From the NCBI GenBank assembly GCA_964456185.1, contig CAYVZZ010000059.1, positions 1 through 13,765 on the forward strand: DNA of 13,765 nucleotides, in the 5' to 3' direction. The notes beneath the pieces are model-generated. The model had not been told where the DNA came from. It saw nothing but the letters and a program-made list of their open reading frames with translations, and made no database searches. Shown here piece after piece: positions 7,204 to 13,765 of this stretch; the stretch's first letter is position 1, and each line of letters opens with the position of its first letter. Position numbers and translations under genes: made by a program. This DNA comes from CAYVZZ01 sp964456185 (GTDB lineage Bacteria > Pseudomonadota > Gammaproteobacteria > Pseudomonadales > Alcanivoracaceae).

Positions 7204-8421
7204 ATGGATTATGACATTGCAGTAGTGGGTGCCGGGCCGGCTGGATTGTGTTTTGCAGCTTGTTTGGCGGAGGCAGATTTACGGGTTGTTTTGATTGATG
7301 CCCAGCCGGAAGACAAGCTGGCTGATGCCGCGGACGATGGGCGCGAAATTGCAATTACACATCATTCCCAGGCGCAGCTGGCCCGCTTGGGCATCTGGCC
7401 GCATATTCCTGACGAAGCCATTGGTAACTTGGGCAGTGCCAAGGTGCTGGATGGCAATCGCGGCCCCAAGCTGTTGTTTGACAAGCCCAGCCAGTTGGGC
7501 TGGATGGTTTCCAACTATGCCATTCGCCGGGCGGCTTATGCGCGGGTGGACGAGTTGCCTAATGTCACCTTGTTGAGTGAGCACAAGGTGGAAAAGGTCG
7601 AGGTGGGTGCCCACGAGGCGGCGCTGAGTTTAACCACACCGGATGCTTCTTCCTTGTCACTGACAGCCAAGTTGCTGATTGCCGCCGATAGCCGTTTTTC
7701 CGGCACTCGGCGGCAGTTAGGCATTGCCACGCACATGCATGATTTTGGGGCGACCATGATGGTGGTGCGGGTGCGCAGTGATTTGCCGCATGACAGCACC
7801 GCTTGGGAATGGTTTGGTTATGGGCAAACGCTGGCGTTGTTGCCGTTGCATGATGTCCACACGGCTTCATTGGTGTTAACCCTGCCACCGGCGGAAATGC
7901 GTGAATTGGGGCCTTTGTCCTGGGAGGTGTTGAGCCAGGTGCTAACCGAGCGTTTTCAGCACCGATTGGGCAGAATGCAGGTGATTAAAGGCCCGCATTG
8001 CTACCCCTTGGTGGGCACTTATGCGCATCGTTTTTATGGGCAAAGGTGTGCGCTGATTGGTGATGCCGCGGTTGGCATGCATCCGGTGACGGCGCATGGC
8101 TTTAACCTGGGGTTGATGAGTGCCACGACACTGGCAGAACAAATTACCAGAGCATTAAGTGAAGGCGAGAACATTGCCAGCCCATCAGTGTTGAGCCGTT
8201 ATCAACGACGCCACCGCATTGCCAGCTGGCCACTTTATGCGGCAACACAGGCTATGGCCTCGCTGTATACCGATGACCGTAAGCCGGCCATGCTGCTACG
8301 CAAGGCAGGCTTGGCGTCGGCTCGTGTGTTGCCAGTACAGCGTGTTGTTAATACCGGCTTGACTCGTCCGGAAAGTGGCCTGCCGACACCATTGGCGCGG
8401 TTATGGCAACGAGCAAACTAG
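7204..8421 (+). CDS. UbiH/UbiF/VisC/COQ6-family FAD monooxygenase, possibly UbiM
   Basis: A 405-residue class A flavoprotein hydroxylase of the kind that hydroxylates the aromatic ring during ubiquinone synthesis. Visible features are the N-terminal dinucleotide fold with GAGPAG (9-14) and acidic D32, the motif AADSRFSGTRR (160-170, where most relatives have GADG..S..R), and the FAD-ribityl motif GDAAVGMHPVTAHGFNLGL (286-304). The REIAITHHS stretch (48-55) and ADSRFS recall UbiM, the broad-range hydroxylase, rather than UbiH or UbiF, but I cannot confirm this. ATG 7204 has GGGAGA eight bases upstream; an in-frame start at 7144 lacks such a site. It is a single gene after the tRNA-Ala terminator, overlapping the convergent Wzz-like gene by 4 bp. 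It is not in a ubi operon here. Confidence 0.88.
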   Translation: MDYDIAVVGAGPAGLCFAACLAEADLRVVLIDAQPEDKLADAADDGREIAITHHSQAQLARLGIWPHIPDEAIGNLGSAKVLDGNRGPKLLFDKPSQLGWMVSNYAIRRAAYARVDELPNVTLLSEHKVEKVEVGAHEAALSLTTPDASSLSLTAKLLIAADSRFSGTRRQLGIATHMHDFGATMMVVRVRSDLPHDSTAWEWFGYGQTLALLPLHDVHTASLVLTLPPAEMRELGPLSWEVLSQVLTERFQHRLGRMQVIKGPHCYPLVGTYAHRFYGQRCALIGDAAVGMHPVTAHGFNLGLMSATTLAEQITRALSEGENIASPSVLSRYQRRHRIASWPLYAATQAMASLYTDDRKPAMLLRKAGLASARVLPVQRVVNTGLTRPESGLPTPLARLWQRAN

Positions 8422-9665
8422 GTTCGTCGCTTACTCCATGCAGCCATGAGCAAAGCGGTGAAGATGCCCAGCCTAAGCCCAAGAAGCCCGCCAACCGCAA
8501 GAACCAAGGCACTTTTGGGTTTAATGTCGCCATAGGGTTGTGTTGGCATGCGCGAAATTTGCGCCACTTTGAGCTGGCTGAAATCCGGGGATAGCTGTTT
8601 GAGGTAACGGGCTTTGTCTTTCATTGCGCCTAGCCCGCTGATTAACTTGTCACCCGGAAGGTTGTTTAAGCTGCTTAAATTGACGTTTGAGCTAGTTGCG
8701 AGGGCAGCTAACTGTTGCTCGACGGCTGTCAACTCGGATTGTAGCGCACGCGAACCCATCAGATACAGTGGCAGCTTTCTGTCTTTTTGATCATTGACCA
8801 GCAACTGGCGTGTCAGTGCTTTGGCATCGTCGGGGTTCAGCTCTTTTAGCAGGTCTTTATGGTTATTTGCGGTTTTCCGCAAAAAGGCACCTAGCGTGAT
8901 GGGATCGGTTAGCTGCATTTTTTGTGCGACGGCTAAAGCACGATCGAGTGATACCTTTTGTGATGCAAGCTGGTTACGATAATGACTGCGCTTTTGTTCA
9001 AGATCGTGTTTAAGCTGTTGCAGCTGCTGGTGGCGAGCGCTTTGCCAAGCAGATATCAGGTTGTGTTTGACGCTTGCCAAGCTGGCTTTTAACAGGCCCT
9101 GTGCTAGCTCCACTCCTTTAACCCCTTCGGGGTAGGTCAGTACAAAGCCGTTGTAGTTGTCGCGATCTGCCGATTTATCGGGGTTCAAAAAATGCAGGCT
9201 ATAATTGTTGTCATCAAACTGTTCAAGCTGTTGCTCCACCGTTTGTGAGCCATTTTTATTAATGGCTTGGCCAAAAGCTTGTTGATGCTGTTGCCAATAT
9301 GCCATGCGAAAGCGGAAGGCATTTAGCTGCTGCATGACTTGGGTTAAAACAAAACCGGAATCAGCAATCTGTTCATCGGTAGATAATTCGAATTCCACGC
9401 CGGGCACTTGCAATGCGGCTAGATCCTGGCGAGCGGGAGGCTGGATAGCTGCTTGAACCTGATAAATGGATGTGGCTAATGCCAAGTAGCATACCGCCGT
9501 TATTAAACAGGCTACTAGAATACCCAATACCCAATATTTGCGGGTAAGCACATCATCGATTAATTCGAACAGGTCTATTTCATCGCTGGGCGCGTACGGC
9601 CCGTTTGGGTGCAGCTCCCGCTTTGCGTGGCTGATGTGCGACGGGGGTAGGGGGTTGTTGGGCAT
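8418..9665 (-). CDS. Wzz-family polysaccharide chain-length determinant
   Basis: A 415-residue inner-membrane protein with Wzz topology. It has a cytoplasmic N-tail, DEIDLFELIDDVLTRKYW (28-45), then membrane segment 1 (about 45-66), a long periplasmic part with a helical coiled-coil stretch (about 203-252), PLYLMGSRALQSEL (299-312) as in Wzz proteins, and then MPTQPYGDIKPKS (373-385) leading into membrane segment 2 (386-409) and a basic end. Such proteins oligomerise and set the modal length of O-antigen or related glycans made by the Wzy route. AGGAAC lies just before the ATG. No wzy, wzx, glycosyltransferase or tyrosine kinase gene is within the window, so its partner polymerase must be elsewhere. 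It converges on the hydroxylase with a 4 bp overlap. Confidence 0.85.
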   Translation of the reverse strand: MPNNPLPPSHISHAKRELHPNGPYAPSDEIDLFELIDDVLTRKYWVLGILVACLITAVCYLALATSIYQVQAAIQPPARQDLAALQVPGVEFELSTDEQIADSGFVLTQVMQQLNAFRFRMAYWQQHQQAFGQAINKNGSQTVEQQLEQFDDNNYSLHFLNPDKSADRDNYNGFVLTYPEGVKGVELAQGLLKASLASVKHNLISAWQSARHQQLQQLKHDLEQKRSHYRNQLASQKVSLDRALAVAQKMQLTDPITLGAFLRKTANNHKDLLKELNPDDAKALTRQLLVNDQKDRKLPLYLMGSRALQSELTAVEQQLAALATSSNVNLSSLNNLPGDKLISGLGAMKDKARYLKQLSPDFSQLKVAQISRMPTQPYGDIKPKSALVLAVGGLLGLRLGIFTALLMAAWSKRRT

Positions 9666-9779
9666 CGCTGTTCCTGTGGGCGTTGATAGGCCAAAAGTAA
9701 AGAGCTTTCGTCCTTGAACAGAAAAATTGATGCGATCGTCTTCATCCGTGAGTACGACGTTTATCGTATATGGTACATA

Positions 9780-9810
9780 ATTATATAGTGTTAATGGGCG
9801 ATGTTTGTAA
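9780..9810 (-). promoter_or_regulatory. Candidate promoter of the Wzz-like gene
   Basis: Read on the minus strand, TTACAA (9805-9810) is followed after 17 bases by TATATA, which overlaps a perfect TATAAT (9780-9785; 19-base spacer). It lies in an A+T-rich stretch about 115 bases before the Wzz ATG. The match is good for the -10 and moderate for the -35. The stretch 9666-9840 contains no other gene that I can see. Confidence 0.4.
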
Positions 9811-9855
9811 CTTGCTGTTATTTATGACTATTTGTTGTGCCTAATGATATAAGTC

Positions 9856-9865
9856 NNNNNNNNNN
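9856..9865. other. Assembly gap (10 N)
   Basis: Ten undetermined bases interrupt the 3' end of the thioredoxin-like gene. The true gap length is unknown, so the sequences on the two sides may not be separated by exactly ten bases, and the reading frame beyond the gap (9841-9855) cannot be trusted. Confidence 0.97.
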
Positions 9866-10644
9866 CCGGTATGCCAGTCGACCAAATTTCCATTTTTGTC
9901 ATAGAAAAGTGTCGTCGGATAGCCTCTTACGCCAGCTGCTTCGGCCAGCGCGCCTAGCGGGTCAAGCAACACATTGCGCATTTGCTGTAAATGTTGTTCT
10001 GCCAGAAAGTGTTTGACCTGCTTTACGCTTTCTTGCTGGTTGACGAAAAGAAAGCGGATGTCTGGTCGCTTTTGTTGCATTTTCGCCAGCATGGGCATTT
10101 CGGCGCGGCAGGGCGGACACCAGGTGGCCCAGAGATTGATGACTAAAGGGCGCTTTGTTCCTTGTTGGTGTATATCGGTGAGTCCAATGGCTTGTCCGTT
10201 TAGTTGGTATAGGGTGACTTGCGGCAAATGCGGGCGGTGCTGGGCTTGGTAATGTAGCAGGTGCATCACCCCACCGGTGAGGCTCCAGCAAAGCAGGCCG
10301 CTGGCGACGATTTTAATCAGTGCGCGGCGAGCGGCTGGGTGACGCCATAAAGCATAGAGCAGATACAGCAGGATGCCGCCCAACACGCCATATAGGTTGA
10401 AGCCTTTGTCGCGTATGTCGATGATGCTGACGGGGTGCGCTGCATAGGCCGACCAGTATTGCGCGACGAACACCAAGCGTCCCACCACAAAACCACTAGC
10501 CACTGCATTAAATAGCTGGCCACTGAGGTCGAGCTGCTGCGCTTTGCCCAATCGCCAGGCAACCAACCAAGCAACGATTAGCGCCAACAACCACCAGATT
10601 TGTGACCAGGTAATGAGCAATGGGCCGATGGATAGGGTGTTCAT
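9866..10644 (-). CDS. Lgt-like membrane module fused to TlpA/ResA-type thioredoxin domain (3' end cut by gap)
   Basis: About 259 residues are visible. The N-terminal part (about 1-132) has four membrane segments and resembles the first half of prolipoprotein diacylglyceryl transferase: VVGRLVFVAQYW (53-64) and GFNLYGVLGGIL (81-92) match Lgt's GGRLGYV and GMSFHGGLIGG. The catalytic-region His is Tyr85 here, and the later GRxGNFxNGE signature is absent, so acyl transfer is unlikely. The C-terminal part (about 140-259) is a periplasmic thioredoxin fold with WATWCPPC (C176, C179) and the cis-proline in GYPTT (P243). The expected role is a membrane-held thiol-disulfide oxidoreductase in the periplasm. 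The last codons before the gap read DWHTG, a TlpA-like ending that should continue about 15 residues more. ATG 10644 is preferred to TTG 10650; no clear ribosome site is present. It is divergent from the helicase gene. Confidence 0.85.
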
Positions 10645-10692
10645 GGGCAATTTGCGGTGATTGACGAGAAGGGAGGCAGCTTAGCATGTTGG

Positions 10693-10722
10693 TAGGCTTG
10701 TGGGTGAGAACCCACTAGGCTT
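10693..10722. repeat. Hairpin framed by direct repeats
   Basis: In the intergenic region before the helicase gene, GTGGGT-GAGA-ACCCAC (10700-10715) forms a 6-bp stem with a GNRA-type tetraloop, framed by two copies of TAGGCTT (10693-10699 and 10716-10722). It has no T tract, so it is not a simple terminator. Function is unknown; it could be an operator or chance. Confidence 0.35.
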
Positions 10723-10824
10723 TGATGCAGATTTTACTGAAAGTGTTAGGCCAAAGTGGTAAAGTCGCGCTTCTTTTGCCGCTTGCTCTTTGGCGGTGTC
10801 CGCTCTATCTCACAGGTTATCACC

Positions 10825-12075
10825 ATGACATTCGCTGAACTGGGCTTATCGGCTCGGCTGCTTTCTCGTCTTACTGAATTGGGCTTTAACGAGCCGACGC
10901 CGATTCAGGCTGAAGCCATTCCCGAGGCGTTAGTGCGTCGCGATATTATGGGGGCGGCGCAAACCGGCACGGGTAAAACAGCGGCTTTTTCCTTGCCGCT
11001 ACTCGACCGGCTGAACGATGGTAAGCGTCCCGGTAAGCGGCAGGTAAAGGCGCTGGTGCTAACGCCAACGCGAGAGCTGGCCGCTCAAGTGCAGGAGAAT
11101 ATCCAAAGTCTCGGGAAATTGCTGCCGGTGCGTTCCATGGCGGTGTTTGGTGGTGTGAAAATCAACCCGCAAATCAGACGCCTGCAACGTGGTGTGGATA
11201 TTTTGGTGGCCACGCCGGGGCGCTTGCTGGACTTGTATTCACAAGGGGCGCTGCATTTTGACAGTTTGCAAATGCTCGTGCTGGATGAAGCTGATCGCAT
11301 GCTCGATATGGGCTTTATCCACGATATTCGTAAGATTATTGCGTTACTGCCGAAAGAGCGCCAAACCCTACTGTTTTCGGCTACTTTTTCGCGTTCGGTG
11401 AGGCAGTTGGCCAAGCAGTTTATGCATGAGCCAGTCGAGATTGATGTGGCACCGGAGGTGAACACTGCCGAGACGGTGGAACATCGCATTCATCCGGTGG
11501 ATAAGTCACGCAAGCGTGATTTGCTGAAGCATTTAATCGTCGAGCAGGGCTGGTATCAGGTGCTGGTTTTTAGCCGCACCAAACATGGTGCCAATAAACT
11601 GGTGAAGGTGCTGGATAAGGCAAATATTCAGGCAGCAGCTATTCACGGTAATCGCAGCCAAAACCAGCGCATTAAAGCACTTAAAGCGTTTAAGCGGGGT
11701 GAGGTGCAGGTGTTGGTGGCCACCGATATTGCCGCGCGTGGCATTGATATCGACTTGTTGCCGCAGGTAGTGAATTTTAATTTGCCCAATGTGCCCGAGG
11801 ATTATGTGCATCGTATTGGTCGCACGGGGCGTGCCGGCGCCAAGGGGCAGGCCATCTCATTGGTTTGCGCTGAAGAGGCGGAACATCTGTATAAAATTGA
11901 AAAGCTCATTGGCCAGTCAATCGAGCGTGTTGTGGTTGAGGGGTTTGAGCCAACAGAGCCTTTATCTGCTGGCGCACCCAAGAAATCCAAGAAGCCCAAC
12001 AAGCCACATCATAAACGCCGTCGGCGTCGTCCGCGTTCTCGTAAACCGGCGCAAAATCGGCAAGCTAAAAGTTAG
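10825..12075 (+). CDS. rhlE: DEAD-box ATP-dependent RNA helicase, RhlE type
   Basis: A 416-residue cytoplasmic helicase that remodels RNA duplexes, in bacteria in ribosome assembly or RNA turnover. All core motifs are intact: Q motif with EPTPIQ (23-28), motif I AQTGTGKT (45-52), PTREL (81-85), TPGR (130-133), DEAD (154-157), SAT (185-187), ATDIAARGID (299-308) and HRIGRTGR (329-336). The start MTFAELGLS and the overall spacing are RhlE-like. A short Lys/Arg-rich tail (about 386-409, KRRRRRPRSRK) should give non-specific RNA binding. ATG 10825 is chosen because the family starts there; an in-frame GTG-type start at 10756 adds 23 residues without homology. It converges on the hydrolase gene with a 4 bp overlap. 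The symbol is by family; paralogues are common. Confidence 0.93.
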   Translation: MTFAELGLSARLLSRLTELGFNEPTPIQAEAIPEALVRRDIMGAAQTGTGKTAAFSLPLLDRLNDGKRPGKRQVKALVLTPTRELAAQVQENIQSLGKLLPVRSMAVFGGVKINPQIRRLQRGVDILVATPGRLLDLYSQGALHFDSLQMLVLDEADRMLDMGFIHDIRKIIALLPKERQTLLFSATFSRSVRQLAKQFMHEPVEIDVAPEVNTAETVEHRIHPVDKSRKRDLLKHLIVEQGWYQVLVFSRTKHGANKLVKVLDKANIQAAAIHGNRSQNQRIKALKAFKRGEVQVLVATDIAARGIDIDLLPQVVNFNLPNVPEDYVHRIGRTGRAGAKGQAISLVCAEEAEHLYKIEKLIGQSIERVVVEGFEPTEPLSAGAPKKSKKPNKPHHKRRRRRPRSRKPAQNRQAKS

Positions 12076-12971
12076 TCGTTAGTCACTTGTTTTATCGCGG
12101 CGACTAATTCTTCCGGCACTTCTTCCTGCAGGAAGTGACCGGCTCCGGTCTCGGTTACCGGTGCGTTAGGAAAGAGCTTACGCATGCGCTTTAATGCGGG
12201 ACCGAGAATGGGATCACGCTTACCCCACACCAGTGCCACTTTGCCACTGAATGCCTTTGCCCAATCCTCGCTTTCACCTAAGGTAGCAACGCTTGGGTGT
12301 GATTGTTCCGTCGGCACCATGCGTGCCAAGGCCAGTGGGGCGGTGCGATCGGCAAAGCGCCGCAAGGGCCAGCGGTAGGCGCGTTTTTCAAAACGTCCAA
12401 TGCTGTTGGGATCACCCTGCACCTTATGCATGACGGGCAGGGGAAAGTTTAGCCCTTTAAACGCCAAGCTACTGACAATCGGCATGTTGGAAAAAAGGTG
12501 GAAGGCGGTGGTGCGCATCGGCACGGGTGGTTTGAGGATCATCGTATTGGCAAATACAGCGGCTTTAATGCGCTGCGGAACCCGGGCAGCCATAACGGCA
12601 CTAATGGGGCCGCCCCAATCTTGGCTGACCAGCGTGATGTCAGTTAAATCCAATTGTTCGACCAGTAATTTCAGATTGTTAGCGTGCCAATCTAATGTAT
12701 GTTGTGACATACGTTTGGGTTTGTCGGATAACCCCAAACCCACCAAGTCTGGTGCGATCACGCGGTAACCCGAGTCAACTAACGGCGTGATCACCTTCCG
12801 CCAGAGAAAGCTCCAGGTCGGGTTGCCATGTTGCAGCAGCACTACCGGCCCTTTACCCACATCCACATAGTGCATTTTCCACTCGCCAACCGGCAGACAA
12901 TAGCGTGTGAAGGGCATGGCCGCTTCAAGCCATTGAGGAAGAGAGGGCGCTTTTTCGGGCGTAGCCGTCAT
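12072..12971 (-). CDS. Alpha/beta hydrolase, haloalkane dehalogenase family (subfamily III-like residues)
   Basis: A 299-residue alpha/beta hydrolase of the haloalkane-dehalogenase group. Visible features are HGNPTWSFLWR (48-58) with the oxyanion/halide Asn50, the nucleophile elbow SQDWGG (116-121) with Asp118 and the second halide Trp119, a cap domain (about 145-220), the late acid Asp253 in WGKRDPILG (249-257) and the catalytic His279 in GAGHFLQE (276-283). The position after strand 6 where subfamily II carries Glu reads ANT, so the set is D-H-D plus N-W, as in subfamily III, which also includes the OleB beta-lactone decarboxylases. Substrate is unknown; no oleA, oleC or oleD gene is nearby. 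AGGAAA lies seven bases before the ATG. It is divergent from the PH-domain gene (79 bp). Confidence 0.87.
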   Translation of the reverse strand: MTATPEKAPSLPQWLEAAMPFTRYCLPVGEWKMHYVDVGKGPVVLLQHGNPTWSFLWRKVITPLVDSGYRVIAPDLVGLGLSDKPKRMSQHTLDWHANNLKLLVEQLDLTDITLVSQDWGGPISAVMAARVPQRIKAAVFANTMILKPPVPMRTTAFHLFSNMPIVSSLAFKGLNFPLPVMHKVQGDPNSIGRFEKRAYRWPLRRFADRTAPLALARMVPTEQSHPSVATLGESEDWAKAFSGKVALVWGKRDPILGPALKRMRKLFPNAPVTETGAGHFLQEEVPEELVAAIKQVTND

Positions 12972-13050
12972 GACGATTTCCTGTAAGAGATAAACCTGCT
13001 ATAACATGAGTCGACCTTAGCGGTTTTAATTCATAATAAAAAGGGAGAGT

Positions 13051-13668
13051 ATGATGCTAGGAAGAGACGCCGCATATGCGTTAGTACTGAGTGATGTTGG
13101 CAAGGTAATTAGCCGTGAAAACTATGACAAGGTGGATGCCGACGATTATGTGATGCATGAGGATGGGGAAGAAATCTTTTTCCTGATTAAATCCAAAGCT
13201 GACGAATATTGCTTTACCAACAAGGCGCTCATTCATGTGGATGGCGAAAGCGCGACCAGCAAGAAGCGCAAGGTGAAACGCTTTTCTTATTATCGGTACG
13301 CCATTAACGATGTTTGGCTGGAAACAGCAGGTCGCCTGGATATGGACGTTGAGCTGAAGTTTCGCCTTGGTGAAATGGTGCTATCACTAGATGTGAAGAA
13401 AGAGCACCTAGAAGCATTAAAAGATTTATATAAGTCATTGATTAAAATAAGTGAGATTAAGGAGGACGCCGAGCACTCGCTGGAAGCGGCACGTAGTAGC
13501 TTGCAGCTGGCCTCGGATACCTTGTCACACAGCCGCAACGAGAAAAGCGCCGTTGTTGATGACTTCAAAGAGCTGAACATGATGGCCTTCAACTGGTTGC
13601 GCAAGACGCACGAGAAATACCACATCAAAGACTTCGGCTTTGTCTTTAAGCGTTACATTAATAATTAA
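13051..13668 (+). CDS. Bacterial PH-domain protein, YvbH-like
   Basis: A 205-residue soluble protein with no signal peptide or membrane segment. Residues about 30-115 fit the bacterial pleckstrin-homology fold (bPH_1): DGEEIFFLIKSKADEYCFTNKALIHVDGE, then a basic KKRKVKRFSYY strand and LETAGRLDMDVELKFRL. The C-terminal third (about 118-200) is helical and charged, like the oligomerisation region following this domain in Bacillus YvbH. The biological role of the family is not established; lipid or protein binding is only suggested by the fold. AGGGAG at 13042-13047 is three bases from ATG 13051 and six from ATG 13054, so the second Met may be the true start. A hairpin with TTTT follows the stop. 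Confidence 0.75.
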   Translation: MMLGRDAAYALVLSDVGKVISRENYDKVDADDYVMHEDGEEIFFLIKSKADEYCFTNKALIHVDGESATSKKRKVKRFSYYRYAINDVWLETAGRLDMDVELKFRLGEMVLSLDVKKEHLEALKDLYKSLIKISEIKEDAEHSLEAARSSLQLASDTLSHSRNEKSAVVDDFKELNMMAFNWLRKTHEKYHIKDFGFVFKRYINN

Positions 13669-13677
13669 TCTGATTGG

Positions 13678-13699
13678 GCCCCATGTGAGATGGGCTTTT
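13678..13699 (+). terminator. Weak intrinsic terminator after the PH-domain gene
   Basis: CCCAT (13680-13684) pairs with ATGGG (13690-13694) around a 5-base loop; an outer G13678-C13695 pair is possible across a bulged C. TTTT follows at 13696-13699. It starts nine bases after the stop codon. The stem is short, so efficiency is uncertain. Confidence 0.45.
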
Positions 13700-13705
13700 C
13701 CTTAA

Positions 13706-13765
13706 GGACTCTCTGAACAAGTCCTAGCTGTTCGCAGCGAGGCATAAAGCAGGCAATCACAAGGC
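13706..13765. mobile_element. Possible insertion-sequence terminus at the window edge
   Basis: The stretch beginning GGACTCTCTGAACAAGTCC (13706-13724) recalls terminal inverted repeats of some IS5-family elements. It is preceded by TTAA (13702-13705), which fits the YTAR target of that family. It also contains two small dyads: AGGACT/AGTCCT (13705-13725), and GCTG-TTCG-CAGC (13727-13738), a UUCG-type tetraloop. No transposase is inside the window. An alternative is a structured intergenic or small-RNA region. Confidence 0.25.

Noticed and set aside
9856..9865. Frameshift or true early stop in the thioredoxin-like gene
   Set aside because: The break is a run of N from assembly, so no biological mutation can be inferred.
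10756..10824. N-terminal extension of the helicase from an upstream start
   Set aside because: The 23 extra residues have no helicase homology and include the promoter-like TAAAGT stretch at 10761; the ATG at 10825 gives the normal family start.
12072..12971. A xenobiotic-degradation island around the dehalogenase-like gene
   Set aside because: The neighbours are a helicase and a PH-domain protein; no transporter, regulator, alcohol dehydrogenase or other degradation gene is present.

Overview
The window reads as an ordinary chromosomal stretch of a Gammaproteobacterium. The clues are the zipA-ligA pair, a Pseudomonas-like gltX, a Wzz-family protein, an RhlE-type helicase and a UbiH/UbiF-family hydroxylase. 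Moderate G+C and the mix of an acyl-CoA dehydrogenase with a haloalkane-dehalogenase-fold hydrolase would suit an aerobic marine or environmental lineage (Cellvibrionales/Pseudomonadales-like), but the genus is inference. A run of 10 N at 9856-9865 shows that this is a draft scaffold.

Left part (1-5618): the 3' end of zipA (cell division) overlaps the start of ligA (NAD+-dependent DNA ligase). Convergent to ligA is a small DUF996-type membrane protein. After a divergent intergenic region carrying a perfect inverted repeat come an acyl-CoA dehydrogenase and gltX (glutamyl-tRNA synthetase), the latter with its own extended -10 promoter.

Middle (5626-9665): a membrane-bound GGDEF diguanylate cyclase on the minus strand; a solitary tRNA-Ala(GGC) with a near-consensus promoter and a strong intrinsic terminator; a ubiquinone-biosynthesis-type FAD monooxygenase; and, convergent to it, a Wzz-type chain-length regulator with no polysaccharide genes around it.

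Right part (9666-13765): a membrane thioredoxin-like protein whose N-terminus resembles a degenerate Lgt membrane module, cut at its 3' end by the N gap; a divergent rhlE-type DEAD-box helicase; convergent to that an alpha/beta hydrolase with the D-H-D plus N-W residue set of haloalkane dehalogenase subfamily III; and a bacterial PH-domain protein. The last 60 bases may be the terminus of an insertion sequence.

The genes are mostly single transcription units in alternating orientation, and no multigene pathway or defence system is visible. I found no CRISPR array, phage module or complete mobile element. The best leads are the Lgt-like/thioredoxin fusion, the subfamily-III-type hydrolase, three convergent gene pairs that each overlap by exactly 4 bp at their stop codons, and the possible IS end at the right edge.
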